Counted from the stretch's first letter, positions 50,892 to 59,312 are shown. The stretch: DNA of 64,000 bases from CAIYPG01 sp903864555 (GCA_947474715.1 CANJJT010000002.1:83543-147542); one strand, 5' to 3'. The notes: generated from the letters alone by a model not told the origin. Numbers and translations are program-made.

Positions 50892-51521
50892 TTACTTCGA
50901 ATACAGTTCGACGACGAGGCTTTCGTTGATGTTCGAGGGCAGTTCACTGCGTTGCGGCAACGCCTTGAAGGTGCCTTTCAGTGCCTTGATGTCGACTTCT
51001 ATCCACTCGGGAAAGCCCCGCGACTCGGCAGCTTCTGCAGCAGCCTTGATGCGCAGATGGTCCTTGGCCTTCTGGGCCACCTCCACCACGTCGCCAGGCT
51101 TGACCTGAAAGGACGGGATGTTGACGCGTTTCCCATTCACCAGGATGGCGTTGTGACGGACAACCTGGCGGGCTTCAGTCCGGCTGGAACCGAAACCCAT
51201 GCGGTAGGACACAGTATCCAGTCGCGACTCAAGCACCTGGAGGAGATTCTCACCGGTGACGCCTTTGCGGCGGTCTGCTTCTGCATACACACGACGGAAC
51301 TGACCTTCCAGTATCCCGTAGACGCGGCGCATTTTCTGCTTTTCACGCAGTTGCTTGCCGAAGTCGGAAAGGCGAGCACCGCTCTTTTGGCCGTGCTGAC
51401 CAGGAGCATAGCTACGCCGCTCAATTGCACACTTGTCTGTGAAGCACTTTTCGCCCTTCAGGAAGAGTTTTTCCCCTTCACGACGACACTGGCGGCACTT
51501 CGGATCTAGATTTCGGGCCAT
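50892..51521 (-). CDS. rpsD: 30S ribosomal protein S4
   Basis: The 209-residue protein opens MARNLDPKCRQCRREGEK with four Cys residues (C9, C12, C26 and C31), the zinc-binding form. It has the S4 RNA-binding domain (LESRLDTVSYRMGFGSSRTE, VNGKRVNIPSFQVKPGD). S4 nucleates 30S assembly; in E. coli it also represses its own operon. The ATG at 51521 is used rather than the upstream start at 51566, because it matches the universal S4 N-terminus and follows rpsK by 14 bases. Confidence 0.98.
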   Translation of the reverse strand: MARNLDPKCRQCRREGEKLFLKGEKCFTDKCAIERRSYAPGQHGQKSGARLSDFGKQLREKQKMRRVYGILEGQFRRVYAEADRRKGVTGENLLQVLESRLDTVSYRMGFGSSRTEARQVVRHNAILVNGKRVNIPSFQVKPGDVVEVAQKAKDHLRIKAAAEAAESRGFPEWIEVDIKALKGTFKALPQRSELPSNINESLVVELYSK

Positions 51522-51535
51522 GGGTTCCTCTCGTA

Positions 51536-51940
51536 CTAGATGCGGCGACGCTTGGGCGGGCGGCAACCGTTATGGGGCACCGGCGTGACGTCGGCTATGC
51601 TGGTGATCTTCAGGCCCAAGGCGTTCAAGGCGCGAACAGCAGATTCGCGTCCCGGCCCCGGTCCCTTGATGCGCACTTCCAGATTCTTCACACCGCATTC
51701 CTGAGCGGCACGACCGGCGCTTTCAGCTGCAACCTGCGCAGCAAAAGGCGTCGACTTGCGTGAACCCTTGAAGCCGGCACCTCCGGACGTAGCCCAAGCC
51801 AGCGCGTTACCCTGCCTGTCGGTGATGGTCACGATGGTGTTGTTGAACGAAGCGTGGATGTGGGCGATGCCCTCTGCCACGTTTTTCTTTACTTTCTTGC
51901 GAACCCGCGAACCCGCGGTTGCGTTTGGCTGCTTGGCCAT
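51536..51940 (-). CDS. rpsK: 30S ribosomal protein S11
   Basis: The 134-residue protein contains GIAHIHASFNNTIVTITDRQ, GFKGSRKSTPFAAQ, KGPGPGRESAVRALNALGLK and the C-terminal TPVPHNGCRPPKRRRI. S11 lines the platform of the 30S subunit near the mRNA exit site. The order rpsM-rpsK-rpsD is as in E. coli. Confidence 0.98.
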   Translation of the reverse strand: MAKQPNATAGSRVRKKVKKNVAEGIAHIHASFNNTIVTITDRQGNALAWATSGGAGFKGSRKSTPFAAQVAAESAGRAAQECGVKNLEVRIKGPGPGRESAVRALNALGLKITSIADVTPVPHNGCRPPKRRRI

Positions 51941-51976
51941 ATGTCCTGTTTCCTCTGAGATTCTTCGCCGCGCCGA

Positions 51977-52357
51977 TCAGGTCTTGCTGGGCGCCGATTG
52001 CATTTTGATAGCTGCCTTGCGCGGCCCCTTGCGGGTACGGGCATTGGTCCTGGTGCGCTGGCCGCGGGCCGGCAGGCCCTTGCGGTGGCGCGTGCCGCGA
52101 TAGCAACCCAGATCCATCAGGCGTTTGATATTCATCGACACTTCGCGGCGCAAATCGCCTTCCACGGTGATCTTGGACACCTCGACCCGAAGCTTTTCCA
52201 TCTCGGTCTCGGACAGATCCTTGATCTTGGAACTGCGACGAATGCCAACGCCATCGCAAATGGCCTGGGCCCGGGTCTTCCCGATGCCAAAAATCGCCTG
52301 AAGCGCGATCTCTGCGTGCTGGTGGTTGGGGATATTAACCCCTGCGATACGGGCCAT
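51977..52357 (-). CDS. rpsM: 30S ribosomal protein S13
   Basis: The 126-residue protein begins MARIAGVNIPNHQHAEIALQ and contains the helix-two-turn-helix region GIGKTRAQAICDG. It ends with the basic tail RGQRTRTNARTRKGPRK that contacts tRNA in the P site. It is the first gene of the alpha operon; a TATAAT box lies about 45 bases upstream. Confidence 0.98.
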   Translation of the reverse strand: MARIAGVNIPNHQHAEIALQAIFGIGKTRAQAICDGVGIRRSSKIKDLSETEMEKLRVEVSKITVEGDLRREVSMNIKRLMDLGCYRGTRHRKGLPARGQRTRTNARTRKGPRKAAIKMQSAPSKT

Positions 52358-52401
52358 GCGTCACTCCGTTACAGAAGGATCAGCAAAAAACTGAACCTGA
52401 A

Positions 52402-52429
52402 ATTATAACCTGAAAATTGTCCTTGCAAC
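52402..52429 (-). promoter_or_regulatory. Possible alpha-operon promoter upstream of rpsM
   Basis: On the - strand a perfect TATAAT (52407-52402) follows TTGCAA or GTTGCA after 15 or 16 bases, slightly short of ideal. It lies in the 80-base gap between rpmJ and rpsM, the place of the E. coli alpha-operon promoter. Confidence 0.45.
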
Positions 52430-52437
52430 ACCAAAAC

Positions 52438-52551
52438 TCAGCCTTGACGCTGCTTGTGACGCGGTTCGGTACAAATAATGCGAACCACACCCTTGCGACG
52501 GATGATTTTACAGTTGCGACAAATTTTCTTGACTGAAGCGAGTACTTTCAT
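52438..52551 (-). CDS. rpmJ: 50S ribosomal protein L36
   Basis: The short frame of 37 residues begins MKVLASVKKICRNCK and ends TEPRHKQRQG. It has the zinc-binding set of three Cys and one His (C11, C14, C27, H32), the C+ form of L36. Its position between secY/infA and rpsM is standard. It is too short for usual ORF cut-offs. Confidence 0.95.
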   Translation of the reverse strand: MKVLASVKKICRNCKIIRRKGVVRIICTEPRHKQRQG

Positions 52552-52576
52552 TGCTGCCTCTCTCTGAATGCAAACT

Positions 52577-52794
52577 TTACTTCACGCAGAAAACTACACG
52601 ACCCCGCCTGAGGTCGTACGGGGTCAGATTGACCGTCCCCTTGTCACCCCGGAGCATGCTTAAGCAATGCTTACGCATCTTTCCGCAAAGATAGCCCAGA
52701 AACACAACTCCATTTTCCAGATTTATCTAGACGTGGCCTTGCGAAGCTGGTCCCTGCGCGCCTGCATCAGAACAAACGTCACACTTTGTGACAT
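52577..52794 (-). pseudogene. infA: Decayed infA (translation initiation factor IF-1) pseudogene
   Basis: This is the usual infA position between secY and rpmJ. From the ATG at 52794 the frame gives MSQSVTFVLMQARRDQLRKA and then stops. After a one-base shift it continues NLENGVVFLGYLCGKMRKH and later NLTPYDLRRGRVVF to a TAA at 52577. With one base added the length is exactly 72 codons, the length of IF-1. Conserved positions are altered as well (for example SGKMR is CGKMR, and the IRIL segment is CLSML), so this is not just a sequencing slip. IF-1 is essential, so another infA must exist elsewhere. Confidence 0.85.
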
Positions 52795-52818
52795 GTATCT
52801 CTGGTGCAAGCTTTATAT

Positions 52819-54144
52819 CTAGCGCATGGGGAAACCAACCCCCTTGAAGTTCGCCTTCTTCAAGAGGCTTTCATACTGGTGAGTCATCACGTATGCCTGA
52901 ACCTGCGCCATGAAATCCATGGTTACTACAACAATGATAAGCAAGGAAGTGCCGCCAAAATAGAAGGGCACATTCCACTTTAAAATCAGAAACTCGGGTA
53001 GCAGACACACCAGAGCCACGTATATCGCTCCGGCAAGGGTGAGACGTGTCAGGATGCGCTCAAGATATCGAGCCGTCTGGTCACCTGGCCGTATTCCAGG
53101 CACAAAGGCCCCGGATTTCTTCAAGTTGTCTGCAGTTTCCTTCGGGTTGTACTGCAACGCCGTATAAAAGAAGCAGAAGAACACAATGGCAGAAACATAG
53201 AGCAACACGTAAATGGGTTGTCCGGGTGAAAGCGTAGCCGCGATGTCTTTCAGCCAGTTCGCCCCTTGATTTGCCCCGAACCAGCCAGCCAATGTTGCGG
53301 GGAAAAGAATGATGGAACTGGCAAAAATCGGAGGGATCACACCAGCCATATTTAGCTTGAAAGGAAGGTGTGAAGCCTGCCCACCATAGATCTTGTTACC
53401 CACTTGGCGCTTGGCATAGTTGACCAGTATCTTGCGTTGACCACGCTCCACAAAACAGACCGCCCAGGTAACTAGCACCACTGCGATACAGATAAAGATC
53501 ACGATGAGGGGGTGCATAGCTCCTGTACGAACCAACTCCAGAAGCCCGGCAACCGAAGACGGCAGGCCTGCAGCAATGCCGGCGAAGATAATCATGGAAA
53601 TACCATTGCCCAATCCACGCTCGGTGACCTGCTCGCCAAGCCACATCAGAAACATGGTTCCGGTCACGAGCGTAACTACAGTGGTGAAGCGGAACATGAG
53701 ACCGGGATCCATCACCAGGCCTGGTTGCGCCTCTAGTGCTATGGAGATACCGGTTGCCTGGAACAATGCCAGCACGACTGTGCCGTAACGGGTGTACTGG
53801 GTAATCTTGCGCTGGCCTGACTGACCTTCCTTCTTGAGTGCCTCCAGTTGGGGAGACACCGCTGTCATCAACTGCATGATGATCGAGGCAGAAATATAGG
53901 GCATGATGCCCAAGGCAAAGATGGTGAACCGGGATAAGGCTCCACCAGAGAACATGTTGAACAAGCCGAGAATTCCACCCTGCTGACTCTGAAACAACTG
54001 GGCAAGCTCATTAGGATCAATACCGGGGACCGGAATATGAGCACCGATCCTAAATACGATTAGAGCGCCAAGCAGAAACATCAACCTCTTTTTGAGGTCG
54101 CCGTATTTGCCGGACTTGCCGAGTTGTGAGTTAACAGTAGCCAT
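52819..54144 (-). CDS. secY: Protein translocase subunit SecY
   Basis: The 441-residue integral membrane protein has ten predicted membrane segments and SecY signatures: RIGAHIPVPGIDP near residue 32, GIMPYISASIIMQL, LGNGISMIIFAGIAAGLPS, VNYAKRQVGNKIYGGQ, and PFYFGGTSLLIIVVVTMDF. It forms the channel of the SecYEG translocon for exported and membrane proteins. It follows rplO by 16 bases in the spc operon. Confidence 0.98.
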   Translation of the reverse strand: MATVNSQLGKSGKYGDLKKRLMFLLGALIVFRIGAHIPVPGIDPNELAQLFQSQQGGILGLFNMFSGGALSRFTIFALGIMPYISASIIMQLMTAVSPQLEALKKEGQSGQRKITQYTRYGTVVLALFQATGISIALEAQPGLVMDPGLMFRFTTVVTLVTGTMFLMWLGEQVTERGLGNGISMIIFAGIAAGLPSSVAGLLELVRTGAMHPLIVIFICIAVVLVTWAVCFVERGQRKILVNYAKRQVGNKIYGGQASHLPFKLNMAGVIPPIFASSIILFPATLAGWFGANQGANWLKDIAATLSPGQPIYVLLYVSAIVFFCFFYTALQYNPKETADNLKKSGAFVPGIRPGDQTARYLERILTRLTLAGAIYVALVCLLPEFLILKWNVPFYFGGTSLLIIVVVTMDFMAQVQAYVMTHQYESLLKKANFKGVGFPMR

Positions 54145-54160
54145 GCGCGTTCAAGTCCGT

Positions 54161-54643
54161 TCAGGACTTGGGTTTTTCTTTCTTGGGCAGCTTTCGAGGC
54201 CGCTCTTCAACCTTGAACTCCGTAATACTGCCACCAGCTGCTTCAATTGCGACCTTGGCTCCCTTGGTAACCCTCAGACCACTTACGTTCACCTTGCGTG
54301 CAAGTTTTCCGGCCAGTATGACCTTACCTTGCGTGGCATGAATCGAGAGCAGACCTGCAGCTTTTAGGGTGGCTATATCGGCTACGTCCCCAATTACCCG
54401 CCCCAAGTCCCCCATACGAACTTCCTCGCTACGGAAATGGGATGAAAAACCACGCTTAGGCAAACGACGCTGCAGCGGCATCTGACCGCCTTCGAAACCG
54501 ACCTTGTGGAAGCCGCCAGAGCGCGACTTCTGTCCCTTATGACCACGACCGGCAGTCTTGCCCAAGCCGGATCCGATACCTCGCCCGACGCGCCGACGAG
54601 GGCGCTTGGAGCCTTCAGAAGGCTTGATTGTGTTGAGTTCCAT
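54161..54643 (-). CDS. rplO: 50S ribosomal protein L15
   Basis: The 160-residue protein begins MELNTIKPSEGSKRPRRRVG, then GRGIGSGLGKTAGRGHKGQK and FEGGQMPLQRRLPKRGF. The late block KGAKVAIEAAGGSITE is also typical. L15 is a late-assembling 50S protein. It carries a short Lys-rich tail beyond the common 144-residue length. Confidence 0.97.
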   Translation of the reverse strand: MELNTIKPSEGSKRPRRRVGRGIGSGLGKTAGRGHKGQKSRSGGFHKVGFEGGQMPLQRRLPKRGFSSHFRSEEVRMGDLGRVIGDVADIATLKAAGLLSIHATQGKVILAGKLARKVNVSGLRVTKGAKVAIEAAGGSITEFKVEERPRKLPKKEKPKS

Positions 54644-54654
54644 TTTTTCCTCGT

Positions 54655-54834
54655 TCAGCCTTCAGCCAGGACCAGATAATTGACCCGGTTGATCATTCCA
54701 CGATTCTCCGGGGTGTCAGCCACCTCGACCGTCTGATTGATACGGCGCAGGCCCAGACCACGAACCGACGCGCGGTGGGACTGCTTGCAGCCTATGATGC
54801 TTTTGATCAGCTTGACCTTGATTGTCTTCGACAT
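54655..54834 (-). CDS. rpmD: 50S ribosomal protein L30
   Basis: The 59-residue protein, too short for many ORF tools, begins MSKTIKVKLIKSIIGCKQSH and contains RGLGLRRINQTVEVADTPEN and GMINRVNYLVL. This is the bacterial L30 pattern. It lies between rpsE and rplO, its place in the standard spc operon. Confidence 0.96.
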   Translation of the reverse strand: MSKTIKVKLIKSIIGCKQSHRASVRGLGLRRINQTVEVADTPENRGMINRVNYLVLAEG

Positions 54835-54851
54835 GATGGGTGCCTTCCTGG

Positions 54852-55373
54852 TCAGCCGGTAATATCAGCAACAGACTTGCCACGCTTGGCTGCCACTTCG
54901 GCCGGTGTGTTCATGCGTTTGAGGCCGTCCAAAGTTGCACGAACCACGTTGTACGGGTTCGTGGAACCAATGCATTTCGCCAGTACGTTGGTAATGCCCA
55001 TGACTTCAAACACAGCACGCATCGGACCACCAGCAATAATGCCAGTACCGTCGGACGCGGGCTGCATGATCACAGTGGATGCGCCATGGTGGCCGATAAC
55101 TGCGTGGTGCAGCGTGCCCCTCTTGAGCTTGACCCTGAACAGTTTCCTGCGCGCCTCGTCGAAAGACTTCTGCACGGCCACCGGCACTTCACGCGCCTTG
55201 CCCTTGCCCATACCGATTCCGCCATCGCCGTCACCAACGACCGTCAGCGCTGCGAATCCGAGTACACGACCGCCCTTGACAACCTTAGTGACACGGTTGA
55301 CGGCGATCATTTTTTCTTTCAGGCCGTCCTGGCGTTCGTCGCCGGACTGCATCCTGGGCTGCATTCTTGCCAT
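54852..55373 (-). CDS. rpsE: 30S ribosomal protein S5
   Basis: The 173-residue protein has KMIAVNRVTKVVKGGRVLGF, TVVGDGDGGIGMGKGKAREV and ASDGTGIIAGGPMRAVFEVM, the S5 RNA-binding and fold signatures. S5 helps guard decoding accuracy and mRNA unwinding at the 30S entry site. Spacing to rplR is 12 bases. Confidence 0.98.
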   Translation of the reverse strand: MARMQPRMQSGDERQDGLKEKMIAVNRVTKVVKGGRVLGFAALTVVGDGDGGIGMGKGKAREVPVAVQKSFDEARRKLFRVKLKRGTLHHAVIGHHGASTVIMQPASDGTGIIAGGPMRAVFEVMGITNVLAKCIGSTNPYNVVRATLDGLKRMNTPAEVAAKRGKSVADITG

Positions 55374-55385
55374 GATGGACCTCGC

Positions 55386-55742
55386 TTAAAACTTCAGTCC
55401 GGCTTCGCGTGCTGCCTCAGCCAGAGCCTTGATCCTGCCGTGAAACTTGTAGCCGGAGCGGTCAAATGCGACCGCTTCAATTCCAAGACCTTTTGCCTTT
55501 TCGGCGATGCGCTGCCCCACAACAACTGCAGCAGCCGCATTGCCGCCATTGGCAACTTTGCCCCTGACCTCCTTCTCGGCGCTGGAGGCGCTGGTTAACA
55601 CCTTGGCGCCATCACCGGAAATCAGTTGCGCGTAAATATGTCCGTTGGTGCGATGTACGGCCAGCCGTATAGTCTTGAGCTGACTGATCTTCCGACGGGT
55701 CTGAGCGGCCCGGCGCAAGCGCGATGTATTCTTATCGATCAT
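55386..55742 (-). CDS. rplR: 50S ribosomal protein L18
   Basis: The 118-residue protein starts MIDKNTSRLRRAAQTRRKI and has RLAVHRTNGHIYAQLI and FDRSGYKFHGRIKALAEAAR, the L18 core. L18 binds 5S rRNA in the central protuberance. It lies 11 bases after rplF. Confidence 0.97.
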   Translation of the reverse strand: MIDKNTSRLRRAAQTRRKISQLKTIRLAVHRTNGHIYAQLISGDGAKVLTSASSAEKEVRGKVANGGNAAAAVVVGQRIAEKAKGLGIEAVAFDRSGYKFHGRIKALAEAAREAGLKF

Positions 55743-55753
55743 GATGCCCGCTC

Positions 55754-56287
55754 CTACTTCTTCTTGGTCTCTTTGAGAACAACTTTCTCATCGGAATAAC
55801 GAACTCCCTTGCCCTTATAAGGCTCGGGTGGACGAACCGCTCGAATCTCAGCGGCAATTTTGCCAACAAGCTGTTTGTCCGCCCCCTTTATGAGGATTTC
55901 GGTCTGGGTCGGAGTTTCAACCTTGATGCCTTGAGGCATTTGCTGGACAACCGGATGCGAAAAACCCAATGACAGATTCAACTTATCCCCCTGCGCCTGG
56001 GCACGATATCCCACGCCTACCAGGGTCAGTTTGCGCACAAATCCCTTGGTAACGCCGGTAACCATGTTCGCCACCAGAGCCCGGATCGTCCCGGACATGG
56101 CGTTGGATTCATAACTTTCGTTGGCAGCCGAGAAAACGAGCGACTCGCCTTCCTTGACGATCTTCACATTACCAGTGAGTACCTGCATGAGCGTGCCCAA
56201 CGGCCCTTTTACGGAAACCTGATCGGCTGCAATGGTGACTTCGACACCCTTGGGTAGGGCAACGGGACTCTTTCCAATACGAGACAT
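55754..56287 (-). CDS. rplF: 50S ribosomal protein L6
   Basis: The 177-residue protein begins MSRIGKSPVALPKGVEV and has LVANMVTGVTKGFVRKLTLV plus the C-terminal signature PEPYKGKGVRYSDEKV. The ATG at 56287 matches the universal L6 start; the frame to 56323 adds 12 unrelated residues. L6 sits near the GTPase centre of the 50S subunit. Confidence 0.98.
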   Translation of the reverse strand: MSRIGKSPVALPKGVEVTIAADQVSVKGPLGTLMQVLTGNVKIVKEGESLVFSAANESYESNAMSGTIRALVANMVTGVTKGFVRKLTLVGVGYRAQAQGDKLNLSLGFSHPVVQQMPQGIKVETPTQTEILIKGADKQLVGKIAAEIRAVRPPEPYKGKGVRYSDEKVVLKETKKK

Positions 56288-56297
56288 ATGCCCTCCC

Positions 56298-56693
56298 TCA
56301 AGCCACGATGCAGAGCACTTCACCGCCGACTCCGGCAGCGCGCGCCTTGCGGTCCGTCATGACGCCCTGGGAAGTGGACACAATCGCCACTCCGAGTCCG
56401 TTCATGACCTTGGGCAAATCGTCCCGCCCTTTATAGATACGAAGCCCGGGACGTGAAACTCTTTCAATTTTCTCGATGACAGGCTGCCCTGCGTAGTACT
56501 TCAAACTTATCTCGAGTTCAGCCTTGCCCTGCTCATCACGCCGGGCGAAACCGTCAACATAACCCTCATCTTTCAGAACCTGGGCGATCGCCAGCTTCAG
56601 CTTCGAGGAAGGCATTCTTACAGTTGTCTTGCCAATGGACTGCGCGTTACGAATACGCGTCAGCATGTCGGCAACGGGATCGGTCATGCTCAT
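56298..56693 (-). CDS. rpsH: 30S ribosomal protein S8
   Basis: The 131-residue protein begins MSMTDPVADMLTRIRNAQ and ends with the S8 signature VSTSQGVMTDRKARAAGVGG. In E. coli S8 binds 16S rRNA and also represses the spc operon by binding its mRNA near rplE; that site was not verified here. It lies 9 bases after rpsN. Confidence 0.98.
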   Translation of the reverse strand: MSMTDPVADMLTRIRNAQSIGKTTVRMPSSKLKLAIAQVLKDEGYVDGFARRDEQGKAELEISLKYYAGQPVIEKIERVSRPGLRIYKGRDDLPKVMNGLGVAIVSTSQGVMTDRKARAAGVGGEVLCIVA

Positions 56694-56702
56694 GCTATCT
56701 CC

Positions 56703-57008
56703 TTACCAGCTGGCCTTGGTCATGCCGGGGATTTCACCCTTCATTGCGGCTTCCCGAAGCTTGTTGCGCCCGAGACCGAATTTGCGGAATACCCCGCGTG
56801 GGCGACCGGTCAGACGACACCGGTTGCGCAGGCGAGACGGCGATGCATTACGCGGAAGCTGTTGCAACTTCTCGCGCGCCTCAATGCGCTCTTCGTCCGA
56901 AAGCTTTACGTCATTTGCAACCGCCATCAATTCGGCACGCTTGACGGCAAACTTCGCAACTGTCTTGCGACGCTTGTCTTCACGGTTAATCAATGCGAGT
57001 TTGGCCAT
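56703..57008 (-). CDS. rpsN: 30S ribosomal protein S14
   Basis: The 101-residue protein is the long, zinc-free (C-) form. It begins MAKLALINREDKRRKTVAKF and ends NRCRLTGRPRGVFRKFGLGR plus IPGMTKASW. Only a single Cys is present, so it does not bind zinc. S14 is in the 30S head. Confidence 0.98.
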   Translation of the reverse strand: MAKLALINREDKRRKTVAKFAVKRAELMAVANDVKLSDEERIEAREKLQQLPRNASPSRLRNRCRLTGRPRGVFRKFGLGRNKLREAAMKGEIPGMTKASW

Positions 57009-57023
57009 TTGTCGGCAATCCTC

Positions 57024-57563
57024 TCAGTTTCTGAACGGGAACCGGAAGCCGGCGAGGAGGGCACGCGCCTCATCATCGGTCTTTGCCGAAGTGGTTATGC
57101 TGATATTGAGGCCCCGAAGCGCATCAATCTTGTCGTACTCAATTTCAGGAAAGATGATCTGCTCTTTCACGCCCATCGAGTAGTTTCCACGACCATCAAA
57201 AGACTTGCCAGAAATACCACGGAAATCGCGAATCCGGGGTATCGCAATGGTCACGAGGCGGTCAAGGAACTCATACATCCGGGATCCGCGTAGTGTGACC
57301 ATGCAGCCCACCGGATAGTCCTTGCGAACCTTGAATGTAGCGATCGACTTCTTGGCCTTGGTGACCACCGGCTTCTGGCCTGCAATCTTGGTCAGATCCC
57401 CAAGCGCATGCTCGAGGATCTTCTTGTCCTGCACCGCTTCACCAACCCCCATGTTGAGGGTGATTTTTCGGATACGAGGAACCTGCATCTGGGTCTTGTA
57501 TCCGAACTTCTCCATCAGCTCGGGCACAACCTGTTCACGATAAATTTGCTGTAAGCGCGCCAT
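57024..57563 (-). CDS. rplE: 50S ribosomal protein L5
   Basis: The 179-residue protein contains VPRIRKITLNMGVGEAVQDK, GQKPVVTKAKKSIATFK, VTLRGSRMYEFLDRLV and FPEIEYDKIDALRGLNI. L5 binds 5S rRNA and contacts P-site tRNA. It lies 14 bases after rplX. Confidence 0.98.
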   Translation of the reverse strand: MARLQQIYREQVVPELMEKFGYKTQMQVPRIRKITLNMGVGEAVQDKKILEHALGDLTKIAGQKPVVTKAKKSIATFKVRKDYPVGCMVTLRGSRMYEFLDRLVTIAIPRIRDFRGISGKSFDGRGNYSMGVKEQIIFPEIEYDKIDALRGLNISITTSAKTDDEARALLAGFRFPFRN

Positions 57564-57577
57564 GTCTGTTTCCTCGA

Positions 57578-57895
57578 CTATGCGTCGATCTGCTCGCCGT
57601 TGGACTTGAAGGAACGCACCTTCCGTCCACCCTCCAGAGCCTTGAATCCGACCCGGTCGGCCTTTTGCGTCTGCTGGTTAAACAGAGACACGTTAGAAAT
57701 ATGGATCGGCATGTCTTTTTCGACAATGCCCCCGGTCTGGCCCTTCATGGGGTTGGGCTTTGTGTGTTTTTTGGCGCGATTGACGCCTTCTACTACGACA
57801 TGGTCCTTACCATCCCTGCGGAGGACAGCGCCACGCTTGCCCTTGTCCTTTCCGGACAGAACCACCACTTCGTCACCCTTGCGAATGCGTTGCAT
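57578..57895 (-). CDS. rplX: 50S ribosomal protein L24
   Basis: The 105-residue protein has the KOW motif MQRIRKGDEVVVLSGKDKGK and VVEGVNRAKKHTKPNPMKGQ. L24 starts 50S assembly and lines the exit tunnel. Its ATG is one base after the end of rplN, so translation is tightly linked. Confidence 0.98.
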   Translation of the reverse strand: MQRIRKGDEVVVLSGKDKGKRGAVLRRDGKDHVVVEGVNRAKKHTKPNPMKGQTGGIVEKDMPIHISNVSLFNQQTQKADRVGFKALEGGRKVRSFKSNGEQIDA

Positions 57896-57896
57896 A

Positions 57897-58265
57897 TCAA
57901 ATCACCTCAGGAGCCAGGGAAACGATTTTCATGAAGCGCTCGGTCCTAAGCTCGCGCGTCACCGGCCCGAAAATACGGGTACCGATCGGCTCCATCTTTG
58001 CCGTGAGCAAAACGGCGGCATTCGAATCAAATCGAATAAGGCTGCCGTCAGGACGACGAACGCCCTTGGCCGTGCGAACTACCACCGCGTTGTAAACCTC
58101 ACCCTTCTTGACGCGACCACGGGGAGCAGCATCCTTGATGCTCACCTTGATCACATCGCCAATGGAGGCGTAGCGGCGTTTGGAGCCACCCAACACCTTG
58201 ATACACATCACCGCACGGGCACCCGTGTTGTCGGCGACGTCCAGCACCGTCTGCATTTGAATCAT
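57897..58265 (-). CDS. rplN: 50S ribosomal protein L14
   Basis: The 122-residue protein begins MIQMQTVLDVADNTGARAVM and contains KGEVYNAVVVRTAKGVRRPD and TRIFGPVTRELRTERFMKIV. L14 forms part of the factor-binding face between subunits. It is the first gene of the spc part, and a clear promoter lies about 140 bases upstream. Confidence 0.98.
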   Translation of the reverse strand: MIQMQTVLDVADNTGARAVMCIKVLGGSKRRYASIGDVIKVSIKDAAPRGRVKKGEVYNAVVVRTAKGVRRPDGSLIRFDSNAAVLLTAKMEPIGTRIFGPVTRELRTERFMKIVSLAPEVI

Positions 58266-58405
58266 TTTTTAATCTCCAACTTGTCCCGCCCAGAAATTCA
58301 GGCAAACGACAGTTTTGGACCCCGTGCGGGGAAGGGCTACGTCAGAACTGTCTCTTTTGGGCTATCACCCGCAAGCAGTTCAATGCCGAGCGGAAAAGGA
58401 TTGCA

Positions 58406-58435
58406 ATTATAGTACTAAAATTCAGCTTGATGCAA
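58406..58435 (-). promoter_or_regulatory. spc-operon promoter between rpsQ and rplN
   Basis: On the - strand TTGCAT (58435-58430) and a perfect TATAAT (58411-58406) are 18 bases apart. They lie in the 176-base gap upstream of rplN, the largest gap in the cluster and the same place as the E. coli spc promoter. Confidence 0.7.
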
Positions 58436-58441
58436 GCAATA

Positions 58442-58705
58442 TCATACAGACCGAGATTTCTCTATGAGCCGAGATACTTTCCAAGCCTTCGACTTCGAAA
58501 TCGGCCGAGTTTCCTCAATAGCGACGAGATCGCCTTCGCGATACTCGTTTTTCTCGTCATGGGCATGGTACTTCTTGGACCTGGTAATGATCTTGCCTAC
58601 CAGCGGATGCGTCACGCGGCGCTCCACAAGCACAGTCACCGTCTTGTCCATCTTGTCACTGACTATCCGCCCGGTCAGCACCCTGGTATTTTTTGCTTCG
58701 CTCAT
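58442..58705 (-). CDS. rpsQ: 30S ribosomal protein S17
   Basis: The 87-residue protein has LTGRIVSDKMDKTVTVLVER, the OB-fold opening of S17, and GDLVAIEETRPISKSKAWKV. S17 is an early-binding 30S protein. Its ATG overlaps the rpmC stop by four bases (ATGA). It ends the S10 part of the cluster. Confidence 0.98.
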   Translation of the reverse strand: MSEAKNTRVLTGRIVSDKMDKTVTVLVERRVTHPLVGKIITRSKKYHAHDEKNEYREGDLVAIEETRPISKSKAWKVSRLIEKSRSV

Positions 58706-58902
58706 TTGCTGATTGCCTTCTCTACGAGGACGGTACGCACACGGGCGATATCGCGGCGAACCTTTCTCAGTTGACTGGTGTTGGTCAATTGCTGCGTCGC
58801 CTTCTGCATGCGCAGTGAGAACTGCGCCTTGAGCAGGTCTTCCAGTTCCTTGGTCAACTGCGTCTCGTCCTTGCTGCGTAATTCACTGTTTTTCATGCTC
58901 AC
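58702..58902 (-). CDS. rpmC: 50S ribosomal protein L29
   Basis: The 66-residue helical protein has ELRSKDETQLTKELEDLLKA and LRKVRRDIARVRTVLVEKA, the L29 signature. L29 borders the exit tunnel near the SRP/trigger factor site. It overlaps both neighbours by four bases (ATGA at each junction). Confidence 0.97.
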   Translation of the reverse strand: MSMKNSELRSKDETQLTKELEDLLKAQFSLRMQKATQQLTNTSQLRKVRRDIARVRTVLVEKAISK

Positions 58903-59312
58903 CCCACTAGCCTGAACACAAATGTGGTCTTGAGAGGAAGTTTGGCTGCTGCCAGGGCAAACGCCTGGCGAGCCGTGCTTTCGTCAACACCATCCATTTC
59001 ATAAAGTACATTACCTGGCCGAATCTCGGCCACGAAATACTCGGGATTGCCCTTACCTCCGCCCATGCGTACCTCCGCTGGCTTGTGCGAAATGGGCTTG
59101 TCCGGGAATATGCGGATAAACACACGTCCCCCTCGCTTGATGTGGCGGGTCATCGCACGTCGTGCCGCCTCAATCTGGCGTGCAGTAAGCCTGCCGCGCT
59201 CGGTTGCCTTTAGGCCAAATTCGCCAAAAGACACCTTGGTTCCGCGACTGGCAACGCCCTTATTGCGGCCCTTTTGCTGTTTCCGATATTTGGTTCGTGA
59301 TGGCTGAAGCAT
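58899..59312 (-). CDS. rplP: 50S ribosomal protein L16
   Basis: The 137-residue protein begins MLQPSRTKYRKQQKGRNKG and has the L16 signatures KRGGRVFIRIFPDKPISHKP and RMGGGKGNPEYFVAEIRPG. It helps position A-site tRNA. It overlaps rpmC by four bases. Confidence 0.98.
   Translation of the reverse strand: MLQPSRTKYRKQQKGRNKGVASRGTKVSFGEFGLKATERGRLTARQIEAARRAMTRHIKRGGRVFIRIFPDKPISHKPAEVRMGGGKGNPEYFVAEIRPGNVLYEMDGVDESTARQAFALAAAKLPLKTTFVFRLVG

Noticed and set aside
52577..52794. Functional infA
   Set aside because: The frame is broken and conserved residues are changed; listed as a pseudogene.
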